Shown piece after piece: positions 37,363 to 46,583 of a stretch of DNA of 64,000 nt. Each line of letters starts with the position of its first letter. Positions within the stretch are counted from its first letter, which is position 1. A model generated the notes under the pieces. The model was not told where the DNA came from, searched no databases, and was given only the letters and a program-made list of their open reading frames with translations. The stretch is from Sporosarcina thermotolerans (lineage in GTDB: Bacteria > Bacillota > Bacilli > Bacillales_A > Planococcaceae), in contig NZ_CP125968.1 of the NCBI RefSeq assembly GCF_030067815.1, forward strand, positions 1,604,001-1,668,000, given 5' to 3'. Position numbers and translations under genes: made by a program.

Positions 37363-38506
37363 ATGGTTGGTGTGGTTTTCGCTTTTATCATTATTATTTC
37401 TATCTATGGAAGTGCAAATTATTATATCGCAAGAAAAACCTATCAATGGCTTCGTTTGGTTTTTCCTAATATAAAGCCAAAGCTGTACACAGGTATTTAC
37501 ATATTCATCGCTTCTTCTATCATACTCGCTTTTTTACCGTTACCTTCAGGCATTAAGAGTGTATTAGGTTGGATTAGCGCTTATTGGATGGGGGTTTTTG
37601 CATATCTCCTCCTATTTATTCTCATGGCCAACTTGATTTTATTTATTGGAAGTCTGTTGAAATTAATTCCAAAACCTATGCCGCGAAGTATCCATCTTTA
37701 TGCGGGCTTGGCGGTGTTTTTACTTACTACAAGCATCGTCAGCTATGGCATCTATAATGCAACTCAGATTAAACATGTTTCCTACGATATTCAAATGGAA
37801 GGGGATCGTTTACCGGAAGACATCAATATGGTCTTGATAAGCGATCTGCATCTCGGTGCTGTTAATTCCGAAAAACGTCTTGAAAGCATAGTTGAGAATA
37901 TAAATTTACTTGAACCCGAGATTGTTACGATAGCTGGAGATCTATTTAACGACGATTATAACGCAATTAAAAATCCTGAAAAAGCCATTGAATTACTAAA
38001 AAATATTAAGACAAAATATGGTGTATATGTTAGCTTGGGAAATCATGATGGGGAGATACCTTTGATGAAATGGTTCGCTTCCTTGAGAAAAGCAATATAA
38101 CGCTTCTTAATGATGAACATGTGATTATTGATGACAAATTTATATTGGTCGGAAGGGTAGATCCATCGCCAATAGGAGGTTTCGGTGGGTTACAACGGAA
38201 AGATATAATGGAAATTTTAACGTCGATTAATGATATAGATTTACCTATTATTGTTATGGATCACACACCATCCAAACTTGAATTATATGAAGACAAAATC
38301 GATCTATTGCTTGCCGGTCATACGCATAGAGGGCAACTATTTCCGGCAGCTTAATAACAAATGCAATTTTTGAAGTAGATTATGGACATTATCAAAAGAA
38401 CGCAACCAGTCCGCATGTTATCGTATCATCGGGCGTCGGGACCTGGGGGATGCCGATGCGAGTTGGAACGAATAATGAAATTGTAAGCATCAATTTGCGT
38501 AGATAA
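37363..38506 (+). CDS. Membrane-anchored metallophosphoesterase, YkuE/YaeI type (two frameshifts)
   Basis: 381 residues after correction. Four or five membrane helices (residues 1-130) precede a calcineurin-like domain with MVLISDLHLG, TIAGDLFND, SLGNHDGE and LLAGHTHRGQLFPG. These are the complete dimetal motif set. The frame breaks near 38062 (one T missing: CCTTTGATG) and near 38345 (one G missing: CCGGCAGC). Corrected, it ends VSSGVGTWGMPMRVG...SINLR. It starts at ATG 37363 after AAGGGGAG. It is likely a membrane-associated phosphodiesterase acting on lipid or nucleotide phosphoesters. Confidence 0.82.
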
Positions 38507-38613
38507 ATGCAGATAATTAATGCTAATGACTTGTACTGAAATTTGTCATAGTAGTCTAAATAGTTTACTATATTAGTGGGGTGTAGTTTGAAAAAGGGAA
38601 AAGGGGCGAAGAA

Positions 38614-40417
38614 ATGATTGGTGTAAAGAAAAAGTATTCTATTGAACAATTCATCAGTTGTGAAAGGCTTGTAGGGGTATCGATATCCCCGGATGACGAA
38701 AAGATTTTAGTTGGTAGTGATAGCTCGGGTGTCTACAATACGTATGCAGTATCCCGTACAGGAAACGATGTCGAACAATTAACGAACTCACAGGATAATT
38801 TTATGATACCGGTTGGTTATTTTCCCGATGGACGTAATTTTATGTACAGAAGTGATCAAGGCGGGAATGAAATAACACATCTATATATGCAAGCAGAAGA
38901 TGGGACAAGTGTCGATCTTACTCCAGGCAAAGAAGAAAAAGCGGAGTTTCAACGTTGGAGCCGGGATGATAAGCATTTTTTCTATGAATCAAATGTAAGG
39001 GATCCGCGTTTTATGGATTTGTATGAAATGGATATTGAATCGCTAAAACCAACTTTATTGTTTAAAAATGAAGAAGGCTATTATGTTTCAGCGATTTCAC
39101 ATGATAAAAATATATTGCCTTACACAAGCCGCGGACATCGAATGATTCGGATATGTTTATCTACACAGAAGAAGATGGTGTAAAACATTTATCGGAACAT
39201 GATGGTGATGTTCAATATCAACCAGTCGCATTTGACTTGGATTCTGCTCATTTATACTATCTGACAGATGAAGACCATGAGTTTCAGTACGTAAAACGAC
39301 TTTGCCTCACGTCAGGAAACAGCGAGGTTGTCGCGAAAGAAAACTGGGATATCTTAACTGCCCGCTTTTCCCCTAATCATAAATACCTTTACTATTATGT
39401 AAATAATGACGGGAAAATCGAAGTGAAAGTTATCGAATCGGAAACAGGGGAGTCTGTTGAGATAGCAAATTTCCCGGAAGGCCAAATTAGCGGGTTGTCC
39501 ATTTCCAAAAGCGAACGGTATATGGCGTTTTTAGTAAACCGCTCAACAGCTCCAGCTAATCTGTATGTCTACGATTTTGAAGCAAAGGAATTAAGTTGCT
39601 TAACGGATACTCTTAATCCTGAAATTGACGAGAATGACCTTGTGAATGCGAAGGTTGTTCATTACCCTTCATTCGACGGACTTGAAATCCCTGCAATTTA
39701 TTATGAGCCTCATCTTGAAGATGGTGAAAAGGCGCCCGCACTTATTTGGGTGCACGGTGGTCCAGGTGGCCAGTCGACAGTCGATTTCAGCCCGATGATC
39801 CAGTATTTGGTGAACCACGGCTATGCGGTACTTGCAGTAAATAACCGGGGGAGTTCTGGTTACGGGAAAACATTTTTCAAGGCAGCCGATTTGAAACATG
39901 GTGAAGTGGACTTGGCCGATTGTATTGAAGGGAAGAAGTTTTTAATTGGGACAGGGCGGATCGATGAAAATCGAATCGGGATTATCGGGGGAAGTTACGG
40001 CGGTTTTATGACGCTTGCTGCACTTGCATTCCAACCTGATTCGTTCGAAGTCGGGTCAATATATTTGGGGTATCCAACTGGGAGCGAACGCTGAAGAGCA
40101 TTCCACCATGGTGGGAAGCGGCGCGTGAATTGTTATACAAAAAGATTGGCGATCCATATGAGCAGACCGAATATATCCGTAGTATTTCGCCTCTTTTCCA
40201 TGCTGAAAAGATTAACAAGCCACTCATCGTTTTGCAAGGCGCAAATGACCCGCGAGTGTTGCAAGTCGAGTCTGATGATATCGTCGAAAAGGTAAAGGAA
40301 AATGGCGTTCCTGTTGAGTACATCATTTTTGAAGATGAAGGACATGGCTTTACAAAACGCGAAAACCAAATTAAAGGCTATCGCGCCATCCGAGAATTTT
40401 TGGATACGTATTTGTAA
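38614..40417 (+). CDS. S9 family prolyl oligopeptidase-type serine peptidase (two frameshifts)
   Basis: 601 residues after correction. An N-terminal beta-propeller (TolB/WD40-like repeats, ~20-340) is followed by an alpha/beta-hydrolase domain with LIWVHGGPGGQS and NNRGSSGYGKTF. The catalytic Ser lies in GIIGGSYGGFMTL, Asp in LQGANDPRV and His in EDEGHGF. The frame breaks near 39135 (one G missing: CGCGGACATCG) and near 40050 (one G missing: GTCGGGTCAATA). Corrected, it reads GVNIFGVSNWERTLKSIPPW. It starts at ATG 38614 after GGGGCG. No signal peptide: a cytosolic peptidase for short peptides. Confidence 0.87.
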
Positions 40418-40423
40418 GTATAA

Positions 40424-40458
40424 AAAACTCCAGTGCAGCATAAAGGCACTGGAGTTTT
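40424..40458. terminator. Bidirectional terminator between S9 peptidase and P4H genes
   Basis: AAAAACTCCAGTGC, loop AGCATAAAG, GCACTGGAGTTTTT, flanked by A and T runs. It serves the convergent genes on both sides. Confidence 0.88.
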
Positions 40459-40465
40459 TACTATT

Positions 40466-41103
40466 TCACCTTACTTTTTGTTTTCTCATCCACTGTGTTG
40501 CGACCCACTTTTCTCCTTTTATAACTGGCGCTCCACCATGTAAAGTTAATTCGTTTAAATTTTGATCGTTGTAAAAGTACTCGAAGTAGACTGCCATACC
40601 TTTTTTAGGTGATACTGAAAAATTCATCTTGGGGAAGAAGGTTTCTCCACCTTCCTCAACATCATTTAAGTACATAACGAGCGTACTAATTCTATTATTG
40701 TTTATCACTTTGTTTGTTGATGAAAAGAAATCATAATGAGCTTTATACTGTTGGCCTGGAGTATACCGAAGGTTTGAAGGCCTTCTCCATGCTCAATAGG
40801 TATATTCATAATAATTGAGATTCTATTTTCGACTCTAACAACAAATTCGTTTTCGCTTTCCTCAATAAACATGCTGCTACTTGTTCTTACCTCATTTTCT
40901 TCGCGTGTCGTTCCAATCTTTGAACGGTCCATTTTGTCCTTAGATAAGTTGATCAGTTCATCGCACTCTTCGGCACTTAACACATTTCCTAAAACAACTA
41001 TCAATGGCTCCTCTAATCTAGCGACTATGTCAATCTCTCTATCTGTAATAATCTTACTTCCAACGTGATTAAATATAGTTTGGTCTTTATACTCCGTTAT
41101 CAA
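40466..41103 (-). CDS. Prolyl 4-hydroxylase-like 2-oxoglutarate/Fe(II) dioxygenase (frameshifted)
   Basis: 212 residues after correction from TTG 41103, which has AAGAGGTG 8 bases upstream. It strongly resembles the Bacillus anthracis prolyl 4-hydroxylase: EEPLIVVLGNVLSAEECDELI, SIIMNIPIEHGEGLQ, then YKAHYDFF with the His and Asp iron ligands. NRISTLVMYLNDVEEGGETFFP and LHGGAPVIKGEKW supply the distal His and the 2-oxoglutarate-binding Lys. One A is missing near 40770 (CAAACCTTC). It hydroxylates proline in peptides or proteins; the bacterial target is unknown here. Confidence 0.87.
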
Positions 41104-41285
41104 CTTAAAACACCTCTTAAACTGTTTAATTTTCAAAACAAATACGGTTTTGGGTAATGGGTTTAATTGTTAACGGTTCTTGTTGTAGGGTTTACACTTC
41201 CTTTTGGAATTAAATTCAATTTATTTTACCACGTAATTTGATTTGTCGTAAAATAACTTTTTTTCGAAAATATTAATAATACGAT

Positions 41286-41330
41286 TAAAAACAGCCATTG
41301 GAACAATATTCATTCCAATGGCTGTTTTTA
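41286..41330. terminator. Terminator after yqhV
   Basis: AAAAACAGCCATTGGAA, loop CAATATTCA, TTCCAATGGCTGTTTTT: perfect stem, usable on both strands. Confidence 0.88.
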
Positions 41331-41338
41331 ATAGGTTT

Positions 41339-41605
41339 TTAGTCAGATTTCAAACTGATAAGAATTAGCGTGATTCCAGCAAAAAGACAAATCATCCGTG
41401 TGAGAGAGATTTTTTCAGCAAGACCGAATAATGCGATGGCGGTGGTGATGATCAATATACAAGGTCCGACAAGAGCCAATAATGTGTTGATGTAAAAAGC
41501 CTTTTCCAAATCATTGAACTTGTACATCAACAGGGCGGCGGCGATATCCACACTGCCGGAGAAAATCCGTAAAGCAATAATCATTAACAATGCTTTTTCT
41601 ATCAA
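41339..41605 (-). CDS. yqhV: YqhV-family (DUF2619) small membrane protein
   Basis: 88 residues with three predicted membrane helices (ALLMIIALRIFSGSVDIAAALLM, TLLALVGPCILIITTAIALF, LFAGITLILISL). LRIFSGSVDIAAALLMYKFNDLEKAF fits the DUF2619 pattern of Bacillus YqhV, which lies next to spoIIIA in B. subtilis; here it stands alone. Function unknown. Start TTG 41605 has AAGAGG 7 bases upstream. Confidence 0.75.
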   Translation of the reverse strand: MIEKALLMIIALRIFSGSVDIAAALLMYKFNDLEKAFYINTLLALVGPCILIITTAIALFGLAEKISLTRMICLFAGITLILISLKSD

Positions 41606-41682
41606 TCAGGTGCCTCTTTTCCTACAAGACTTTTTCTACTATATGAAAGTCGTGTCGGAATCATTAAGGTACCGACAAAAAT

Positions 41683-42804
41683 TCACTTTTCATACCCAAG
41701 TATGATACCCTCAATTTTCTCGATCGGCAAAGGTCCGAAGTCACGGCTATCCGTGCCGCGCCACCAATGATCAACTAAGAGGTAGACTGTGTTTTCCTGC
41801 ACAGTGACAGCTGCCACATCCATATTGAAATAGTCCCTCCAGGACTGTGCAAGGTTTCTTTTAGGAGCCGTCCTAAAATATTCTTCTTCACCCATGCCCC
41901 GCACTGTTGCTTTTCCGTAAAACGTATCGAGCTTTTTCCCGTCAATATACACTTGACCGCCTTTAATTTCTACAGTTTCACCTGGTAAACCGACAACTCT
42001 ACCGATATACATTTCGGGAATAGCCGAGTTTTTTGCAATTTCAGAAGGGGGCATATGATAGTAGACCGGCTGCCCACGCTTAAGTTCGCTGAAATCGGTT
42101 GAAACGACAAGCTTACCGTGTTCGTGGGTTTCGAAGTCATGGTCTCCTCGATCCATTGTATCCGAGCCCCATTCAATTAAAAATGTGTGTTCTGACTGTG
42201 TCGCAATATCCAAACGTTCAGGGGTGGTCATATCATTAATTACTTCTTCCAAATATCTCCAGGTATGGAATTCAATACCGTCTTCACCGACGAAGATTCG
42301 TGGACCCTTTTTCTCCAATTTGTAAGTGAATCCACCTTCTCCACTGACCTTGATTGTAAACGTATCCCCTTTTTGCTTTACGGTGTAATTTTCGTACGTG
42401 CCAGCCACTAATAGGGGTTCCTTAAATTTAAAAGTAAACATTGCCGCTAATTCGGGATTATTAATATAATAATCCTCAATCGTCAGCGTAGATCCGTCAA
42501 ATATTAGTGTGTAATTTGTGGCACTCGTGTGGCTTAATTGTTGCATTGCTAATTGATCCCAAGAGGACGTAACATTCGCCGACTCGGATTCCCCAAGACC
42601 GATATACAGACCGAAGCCTACCGAAAATAAAACGATAACCGAGAGAAGAGTCGGAAGCAATTTACGAACATGAAACGGTTTCTTCGGACGTGTCTGAGTG
42701 GAAATATACCGGTGCATTTTTTCTTTTTGCACGGAAGAAGGCCGAAATGCTTCGCCAAGCTGTTCCAATTCTTTTGAGATATTCTCATCTGATAAATGTT
42801 TCAA
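41683..42804 (-). CDS. Putative membrane anti-sigma factor with signal-peptidase-like domain
   Basis: A 373-residue product. A short cytosolic segment (residues 1-48) and one membrane helix (53-73 by the longer frame) place the rest outside. Residues ~210-377 match the type I signal peptidase fold: SDTM at the catalytic-serine position, YIGRVVGLPGETVEIKGGQ, VYIDGKKL, and DSRDFGPLPIEKIEGIILGY. The usual catalytic Lys region reads KLVVSTDFSEL, so activity is doubtful. It overlaps the ECF sigma gene by ~20-30 bp, as anti-sigma factors do. TTG 42804, after GGAGAAAGGTGG, seems the best start; GTG 42816 is an alternative. The region between (80-205) is unassigned. Confidence 0.65.
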   Translation of the reverse strand: MKHLSDENISKELEQLGEAFRPSSVQKEKMHRYISTQTRPKKPFHVRKLLPTLLSVIVLFSVGFGLYIGLGESESANVTSSWDQLAMQQLSHTSATNYTLIFDGSTLTIEDYYINNPELAAMFTFKFKEPLLVAGTYENYTVKQKGDTFTIKVSGEGGFTYKLEKKGPRIFVGEDGIEFHTWRYLEEVINDMTTPERLDIATQSEHTFLIEWGSDTMDRGDHDFETHEHGKLVVSTDFSELKRGQPVYYHMPPSEIAKNSAIPEMYIGRVVGLPGETVEIKGGQVYIDGKKLDTFYGKATVRGMGEEEYFRTAPKRNLAQSWRDYFNMDVAAVTVQENTVYLLVDHWWRGTDSRDFGPLPIEKIEGIILGYEK

Positions 42805-43309
42805 TCGAAAAACCACCTTTCTCCAATTCCTTTTTGAATGCTTGTAGTGCCCTTAGTAAACTCATCTTCACTTTTCCTTCCGACCAATTGAGGATGGATG
42901 ATGCCTCTTTCGTGGAAAACCCTTGGATTTTCCGCAAAATAATTACTTGCTGATAGCTCTTTTTCAATCGATTGAGCGCCTCGTAAAATTGTTTATGCTG
43001 TGTATTCAGAAGTACGGTTTCTTCTGCGGAAGCATTATGCCTCTGGGAATCAAGTACGTGCACATCGAAGTAATACGTCAAAGGATTCTTCTTTCTAAAA
43101 TGGTTCATCGTTGTTGTGTATGCAATCCGGAAAATCCATGTTTTGACGGAGGAGTCCCCCTTGAACTGCTGTTCATTTGCAAGTACTTTCACAAATGTTT
43201 CCTGAGTCAGGTCTTCAGCGGTATGGGAATCCTTCACAAGCATCAGGATATAGCTGTAGACGGCGTCAACATATTCATTAAACCAACTCTCACCGGACAA
43301 ATCGCTCAC
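42785..43309 (-). CDS. ECF-type RNA polymerase sigma factor
   Basis: 174 residues. Region 2 (DAVYSYILMLVKDSHTAEDLTQETFVKV) binds the -10 element and core RNA polymerase. Region 4 (LNRLKKSYQQVIILRKIQGFSTKEASSILNWSEGKVKMSLLRAL) is the -35 helix-turn-helix. The size and absence of regions 1 and 3 define an ECF factor. Start GTG 43309 or TTG 43300, with AGAGAGGTGAG upstream. It is cotranscribed with, and overlaps, a membrane protein that is the probable anti-sigma factor, so an envelope signal is expected. Target promoters were not identified. Confidence 0.85.
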   Translation of the reverse strand: MSDLSGESWFNEYVDAVYSYILMLVKDSHTAEDLTQETFVKVLANEQQFKGDSSVKTWIFRIAYTTTMNHFRKKNPLTYYFDVHVLDSQRHNASAEETVLLNTQHKQFYEALNRLKKSYQQVIILRKIQGFSTKEASSILNWSEGKVKMSLLRALQAFKKELEKGGFSIETFIR

Positions 43310-43429
43310 CTCTCTTTATCTACTACTACTTAGACACAATCTATGAGAATTGGTAACGTTAAGGTTTGAATAACTATTTTTATCTTAATTAAAAGTAGAA
43401 CATTCCGGACAATAAAACCATTGCAGTAA

Positions 43430-43480
43430 AAAAAGTAACAATTCACTGCTAACGTCCGAGTAAGCAGGATTGTTACTTTC
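43430..43480 (-). terminator. Terminator of AAA ATPase gene
   Basis: AAAGTAACAAT / ATTGTTACTTT arms around an inner partial stem, with a T-rich minus-strand tail. It also marks the end of the gap upstream of the sigma factor. Confidence 0.7.
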
Positions 43481-43514
43481 GAGAAAATGTCAGGGAGCAA
43501 CAGCCACATTTCCA

Positions 43515-44275
43515 TTACTCATTTTGAAAAAGATGATACAACAAACGGTCCCGGTCGTCGAAAAACTGCTTCATGATGGAGTAATGCTCCGTTTCCTCCA
43601 ACTTCGTTTCATCAATTCCGTCCTTTGTAATCTGAATAATTTTGGAGAGTGGGTGGGCCATGATAATGGGTGAATGAGTGGATATAATGAACTGGGACCC
43701 TTCCGTTACAAGTTCATTGATCCGCGCAAGCAATGCGATTTGCCGAAAAGGGGACAGTGCAGCCTTGGGTTCATCCAAAATATATAAGCCGTTCCCCCTA
43801 AACCGTTCCCGGAACACAGCAAAAAGGACTCACCGTGAGATTGCTCGTGAAGGGATACACCTCCGAACGAATCAATGATCCTCGGTCCATATGCGGGTTG
43901 CTGGTCAAGCTCCTCGATATTCGTAGCCACATTATAAAACGTCTCTGCTCGGAAGAAAAAATGATCCCTCGCCCGTTCCGTCCCCTTGACAAGACGAATA
44001 TGCTCATCGAGTTTCGAGTGGGAATTAAAACTTGAGAAGTTAAAATTCAATGTCCCACCTTCAGGATTAAATCCATAAGCAATCGCGATTCCCTCCAGCA
44101 ACGTAGACTTACCCATCCCGTTTTCACCTATTACATATGTGATGTTCGGATGAAGCTCTAATTCGTGCAAGTTACGGACGAATGGAAGGGTGAACGGAAA
44201 TATTCCGTGCGGTATCCCTTCGTGCTTCAGGCGCACGGCTCTTATGTATTGGGAATTTGAATTCAAAATTGCCAA
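43515..44275 (-). CDS. AAA (ABC-type) ATPase, AAA_21-like (frameshifted)
   Basis: 253 residues after correction. Walker A is GENGMGKSTLLEGIA (~50-64), the signature-like segment is LHEQSHGESFFAVFRERF, Walker B is GLYILDEPKAALSP and the switch His is STHSPIIMAHP. The frame breaks near 43830: one T is missing (TCCTTTTTGCTG). This is a stand-alone ABC-like ATPase similar to the AAA_21 proteins found in overcoming-lysogenization-like and housekeeping contexts. No nuclease or toxin partner is adjacent, so a defence role is not supported. TTG 44275 with AGGAG upstream. Confidence 0.78.
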
Positions 44276-44479
44276 CTGATAAACACTCCTGTCTTTTAGA
44301 AGGTGTAAATCTTCATATCTCTTATTTTTGTATACCTACATATTTCTATTATTGATAAGGGAAATCCTTGTTTTTCAGGGAATTATAATTGTGAAGGCTG
44401 TGTAACAAACAATCGAAAATATTTACAGTTCTTGCATATAAAAAACGGTGAAACCTTAAGGTACCCCGAAAAAAACATA

Positions 44480-44527
44480 AAAAATAATCCATCCCCGAGG
44501 TGTTAATTCGAATCGGATGGATTATTG
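44480..44527. terminator. AATAATCCATCC-family hairpin
   Basis: AAAATAATCCATCC...GGATGGATTATT arms around a CGAGG...TTCG centre. The most divergent of five related hairpins; it follows the methyltransferase gene on the minus strand. Confidence 0.65.
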
Positions 44528-44571
44528 CCCCGTTAGGGAACCTGCAGATTTCAATCACTTAATGCGCCAGG

Positions 44572-45321
44572 TTAAAGGTTCTTTTTTAATTTAATCCGAT
44601 AGGAAAGACAAGTGGACAACGTTGCTGTTTCCACGTATGCCCCATTGTCGAAATCCATGGCTCCGCCTGGAAAGATACCGATGATTGTTAATCCTGCTTT
44701 ATTGCACATAGTGCTTATTTCATCGATTGTATAACAACGAAGCGATTGTGTGACAATTTCATCGGGCTTCTCCTTGTGCCACCAGCTATCCACCATTCGG
44801 CAGCCAACTTCGTCGAATGAATAGATCCTCTCTGCAACATCGATTTTCATTGCTTTACCAGCTGCAATGTTACGCCAGTAATTCGGGTTGTAAATATCGA
44901 TGATTATGGTGCCGTCATCTGTCACCCAGTTTTTCATTCGTTTCAGAAGTGTAAGTTGATCGTCGTCTGAACCAATGCCGAAGCCATCGAAATAGCTCAC
45001 GACGTCGAATTGCTTGGCAAACTCGTGTGTGTAGAAATCGCCTAAATGAATATCAATTGTTTTTGATGAACGACGTTTAGCTGCTTCGACCAATTCAGGA
45101 ACTAATTCCAGCGTCGTCATTGCAATGCCCCGCGCGTCTAAAGTCCGTGCGATACTGCCGATGCCAGCTCCAATATCGAGCATCGATTTGAATTTTACTC
45201 CGATTTGCTCTTCAATCGTATCAGCTTCTTTTTGCATGTAGCCTGTCATTTCATCTTCTATATCTTGTAACCATTCAAATTGTTTTTGGTAAAAGGGGAT
45301 GACCCATTGGTTTGTCGTCAT
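44572..45321 (-). CDS. Class I SAM-dependent methyltransferase
   Basis: 249 residues. Motif I is MLDIGAGIGSIARTLDARG (~48-66), the acidic residue of strand 2 is in TLELVPELVEAA, and DIHLGDFYTHEF with VVSYFDGFGIGSD covers motif II/III. The C-terminal part is typical of small-molecule methyltransferases. The substrate is unknown. It starts at ATG 45321 behind AGGAGGAATTTAC. It follows the epimerase gene on the same strand with a ~120-bp gap. Confidence 0.8.
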   Translation of the reverse strand: MTTNQWVIPFYQKQFEWLQDIEDEMTGYMQKEADTIEEQIGVKFKSMLDIGAGIGSIARTLDARGIAMTTLELVPELVEAAKRRSSKTIDIHLGDFYTHEFAKQFDVVSYFDGFGIGSDDDQLTLLKRMKNWVTDDGTIIIDIYNPNYWRNIAAGKAMKIDVAERIYSFDEVGCRMVDSWWHKEKPDEIVTQSLRCYTIDEISTMCNKAGLTIIGIFPGGAMDFDNGAYVETATLSTCLSYRIKLKKNL

Positions 45322-45443
45322 GTAAATTCCTCCTGTAATTTTTATTTCATTACAGGTGGTGCTTTAAATTCCTTATGCCCATTATGCAATCGCTCCTCTC
45401 GCCACCATTGTACACAGGGGGAGGAGGGTTTGCAACTGACTTT

Positions 45444-46494
45444 TTAGAATACTTCCGATTGTTTGTTAGCAGGTTGCCAAGCCTCAAGGAGTTCCTGCTC
45501 CCGTTCCCGTGAAATTCCAGCTTTCCAATCTTCGTCCTGTCTTGCTTGCACACATTGGTAAATATCGGAGATTGTATCTTCAAGTGGGCGGAAGGAAAGT
45601 CCATCCTCGACAGCTTTCTTTATACTGATAAATGAACTGCCTTTCCACGGTTCGGATGCACCTCCTAACGCGAATTCCTCGGGAATCCATAAAGGCATTT
45701 CCGTCCATGGTTGCACCTTTTGATCCATCATGAATTGTTCATCTGCCCAGACGAATTCGGCATCACTTCCTGTGACGGCTTTGCATGTATTCAGAAACTC
45801 TTCCATCGTTAATTCATAACCTGGCCCCGTAACATTGAACGTTCCCGATTTCCTATTTTCCGCCATAGTTAACGCCCACGCCGCCATATCTTTTACATCA
45901 ATGAATTGTACAGCACGATCCGGACGGCCCGGGACCAACACAGTTCCGCCTTGCGCTACACGCTGAACCCAGTAGGGGAGACGATCCGTATAGTCATATG
46001 AACCGACTAACAACCCGGCTCGCACATTCAAAACCTGATTTGGCCAATGCTTTTCGGTTTCCACTTCGCAAGCCACTTTCATCCCCACCGTAATATTCGT
46101 AAGGGGATACGGCTCCCTTTTCGATTTTCTTCAAAACATCTTCCGGCGGAATGGAATGCACATGATAATCCTCCGCAATATTGAGGGGAATCCAATCTGG
46201 ATAAACGGAGATGCTTGAGATATACGTCAAATGCTCGACGTTATCCTTAAGCACATCAGCAATTTTTTTGATTTGAATCGGGGTCATTCCACATGTGTCC
46301 ATAACGACATCCCATTTTCGATTTTCAAGTTGCGACACATCCCCATTTCGATCCCCGGTCAACTGCTCCACATTAGGAAACACGTCAGAGTTGTTCCCGC
46401 GATTAAACAAAGTGACCTCATGTCCTCGTTTCAAAGCCTCTTCAACCAAAGCTCTACCTAAAAAACGAGTTCCTCCCAAAATAAGCACCTTCAT
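45444..46494 (-). CDS. NAD-dependent epimerase/dehydratase family protein (frameshifted)
   Basis: 349 residues after correction. The N-terminus VLILGGTRFLGRALVEEALKRGHEVTLFNRG is the Rossmann NAD(P) site. YISSISVY and the later YEYYGGMKVACE occupy the SDR catalytic Ser and Tyr-Lys positions (YGGMK instead of YxxxK). The frame breaks near 46100, where one G is extra (GGTGGGGATG for GGTGGGATG). Corrected, it runs into VLNVRAGLLVGSYDYTDRLP. Extended SDRs of this kind modify sugar nucleotides or reduce small substrates; the precise role is open. ATG 46494 follows GGGGG. Confidence 0.78.
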
Positions 46495-46583
46495 ACATTT
46501 CCCCCCAAGTTTATTAATGGCTTACTATAGTAATAATTTCGAGTTTCCATTGATAAAACCCTTCAGGGCAATTCGCATTAAAT

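Noticed and set aside
43515-44275. AAA ATPase as part of an OLD/Gabija-like defence system
   Set aside because: No TOPRIM, helicase, nuclease or toxin partner is adjacent; neighbours are a sigma factor operon and a methyltransferase with ordinary small-molecule features.
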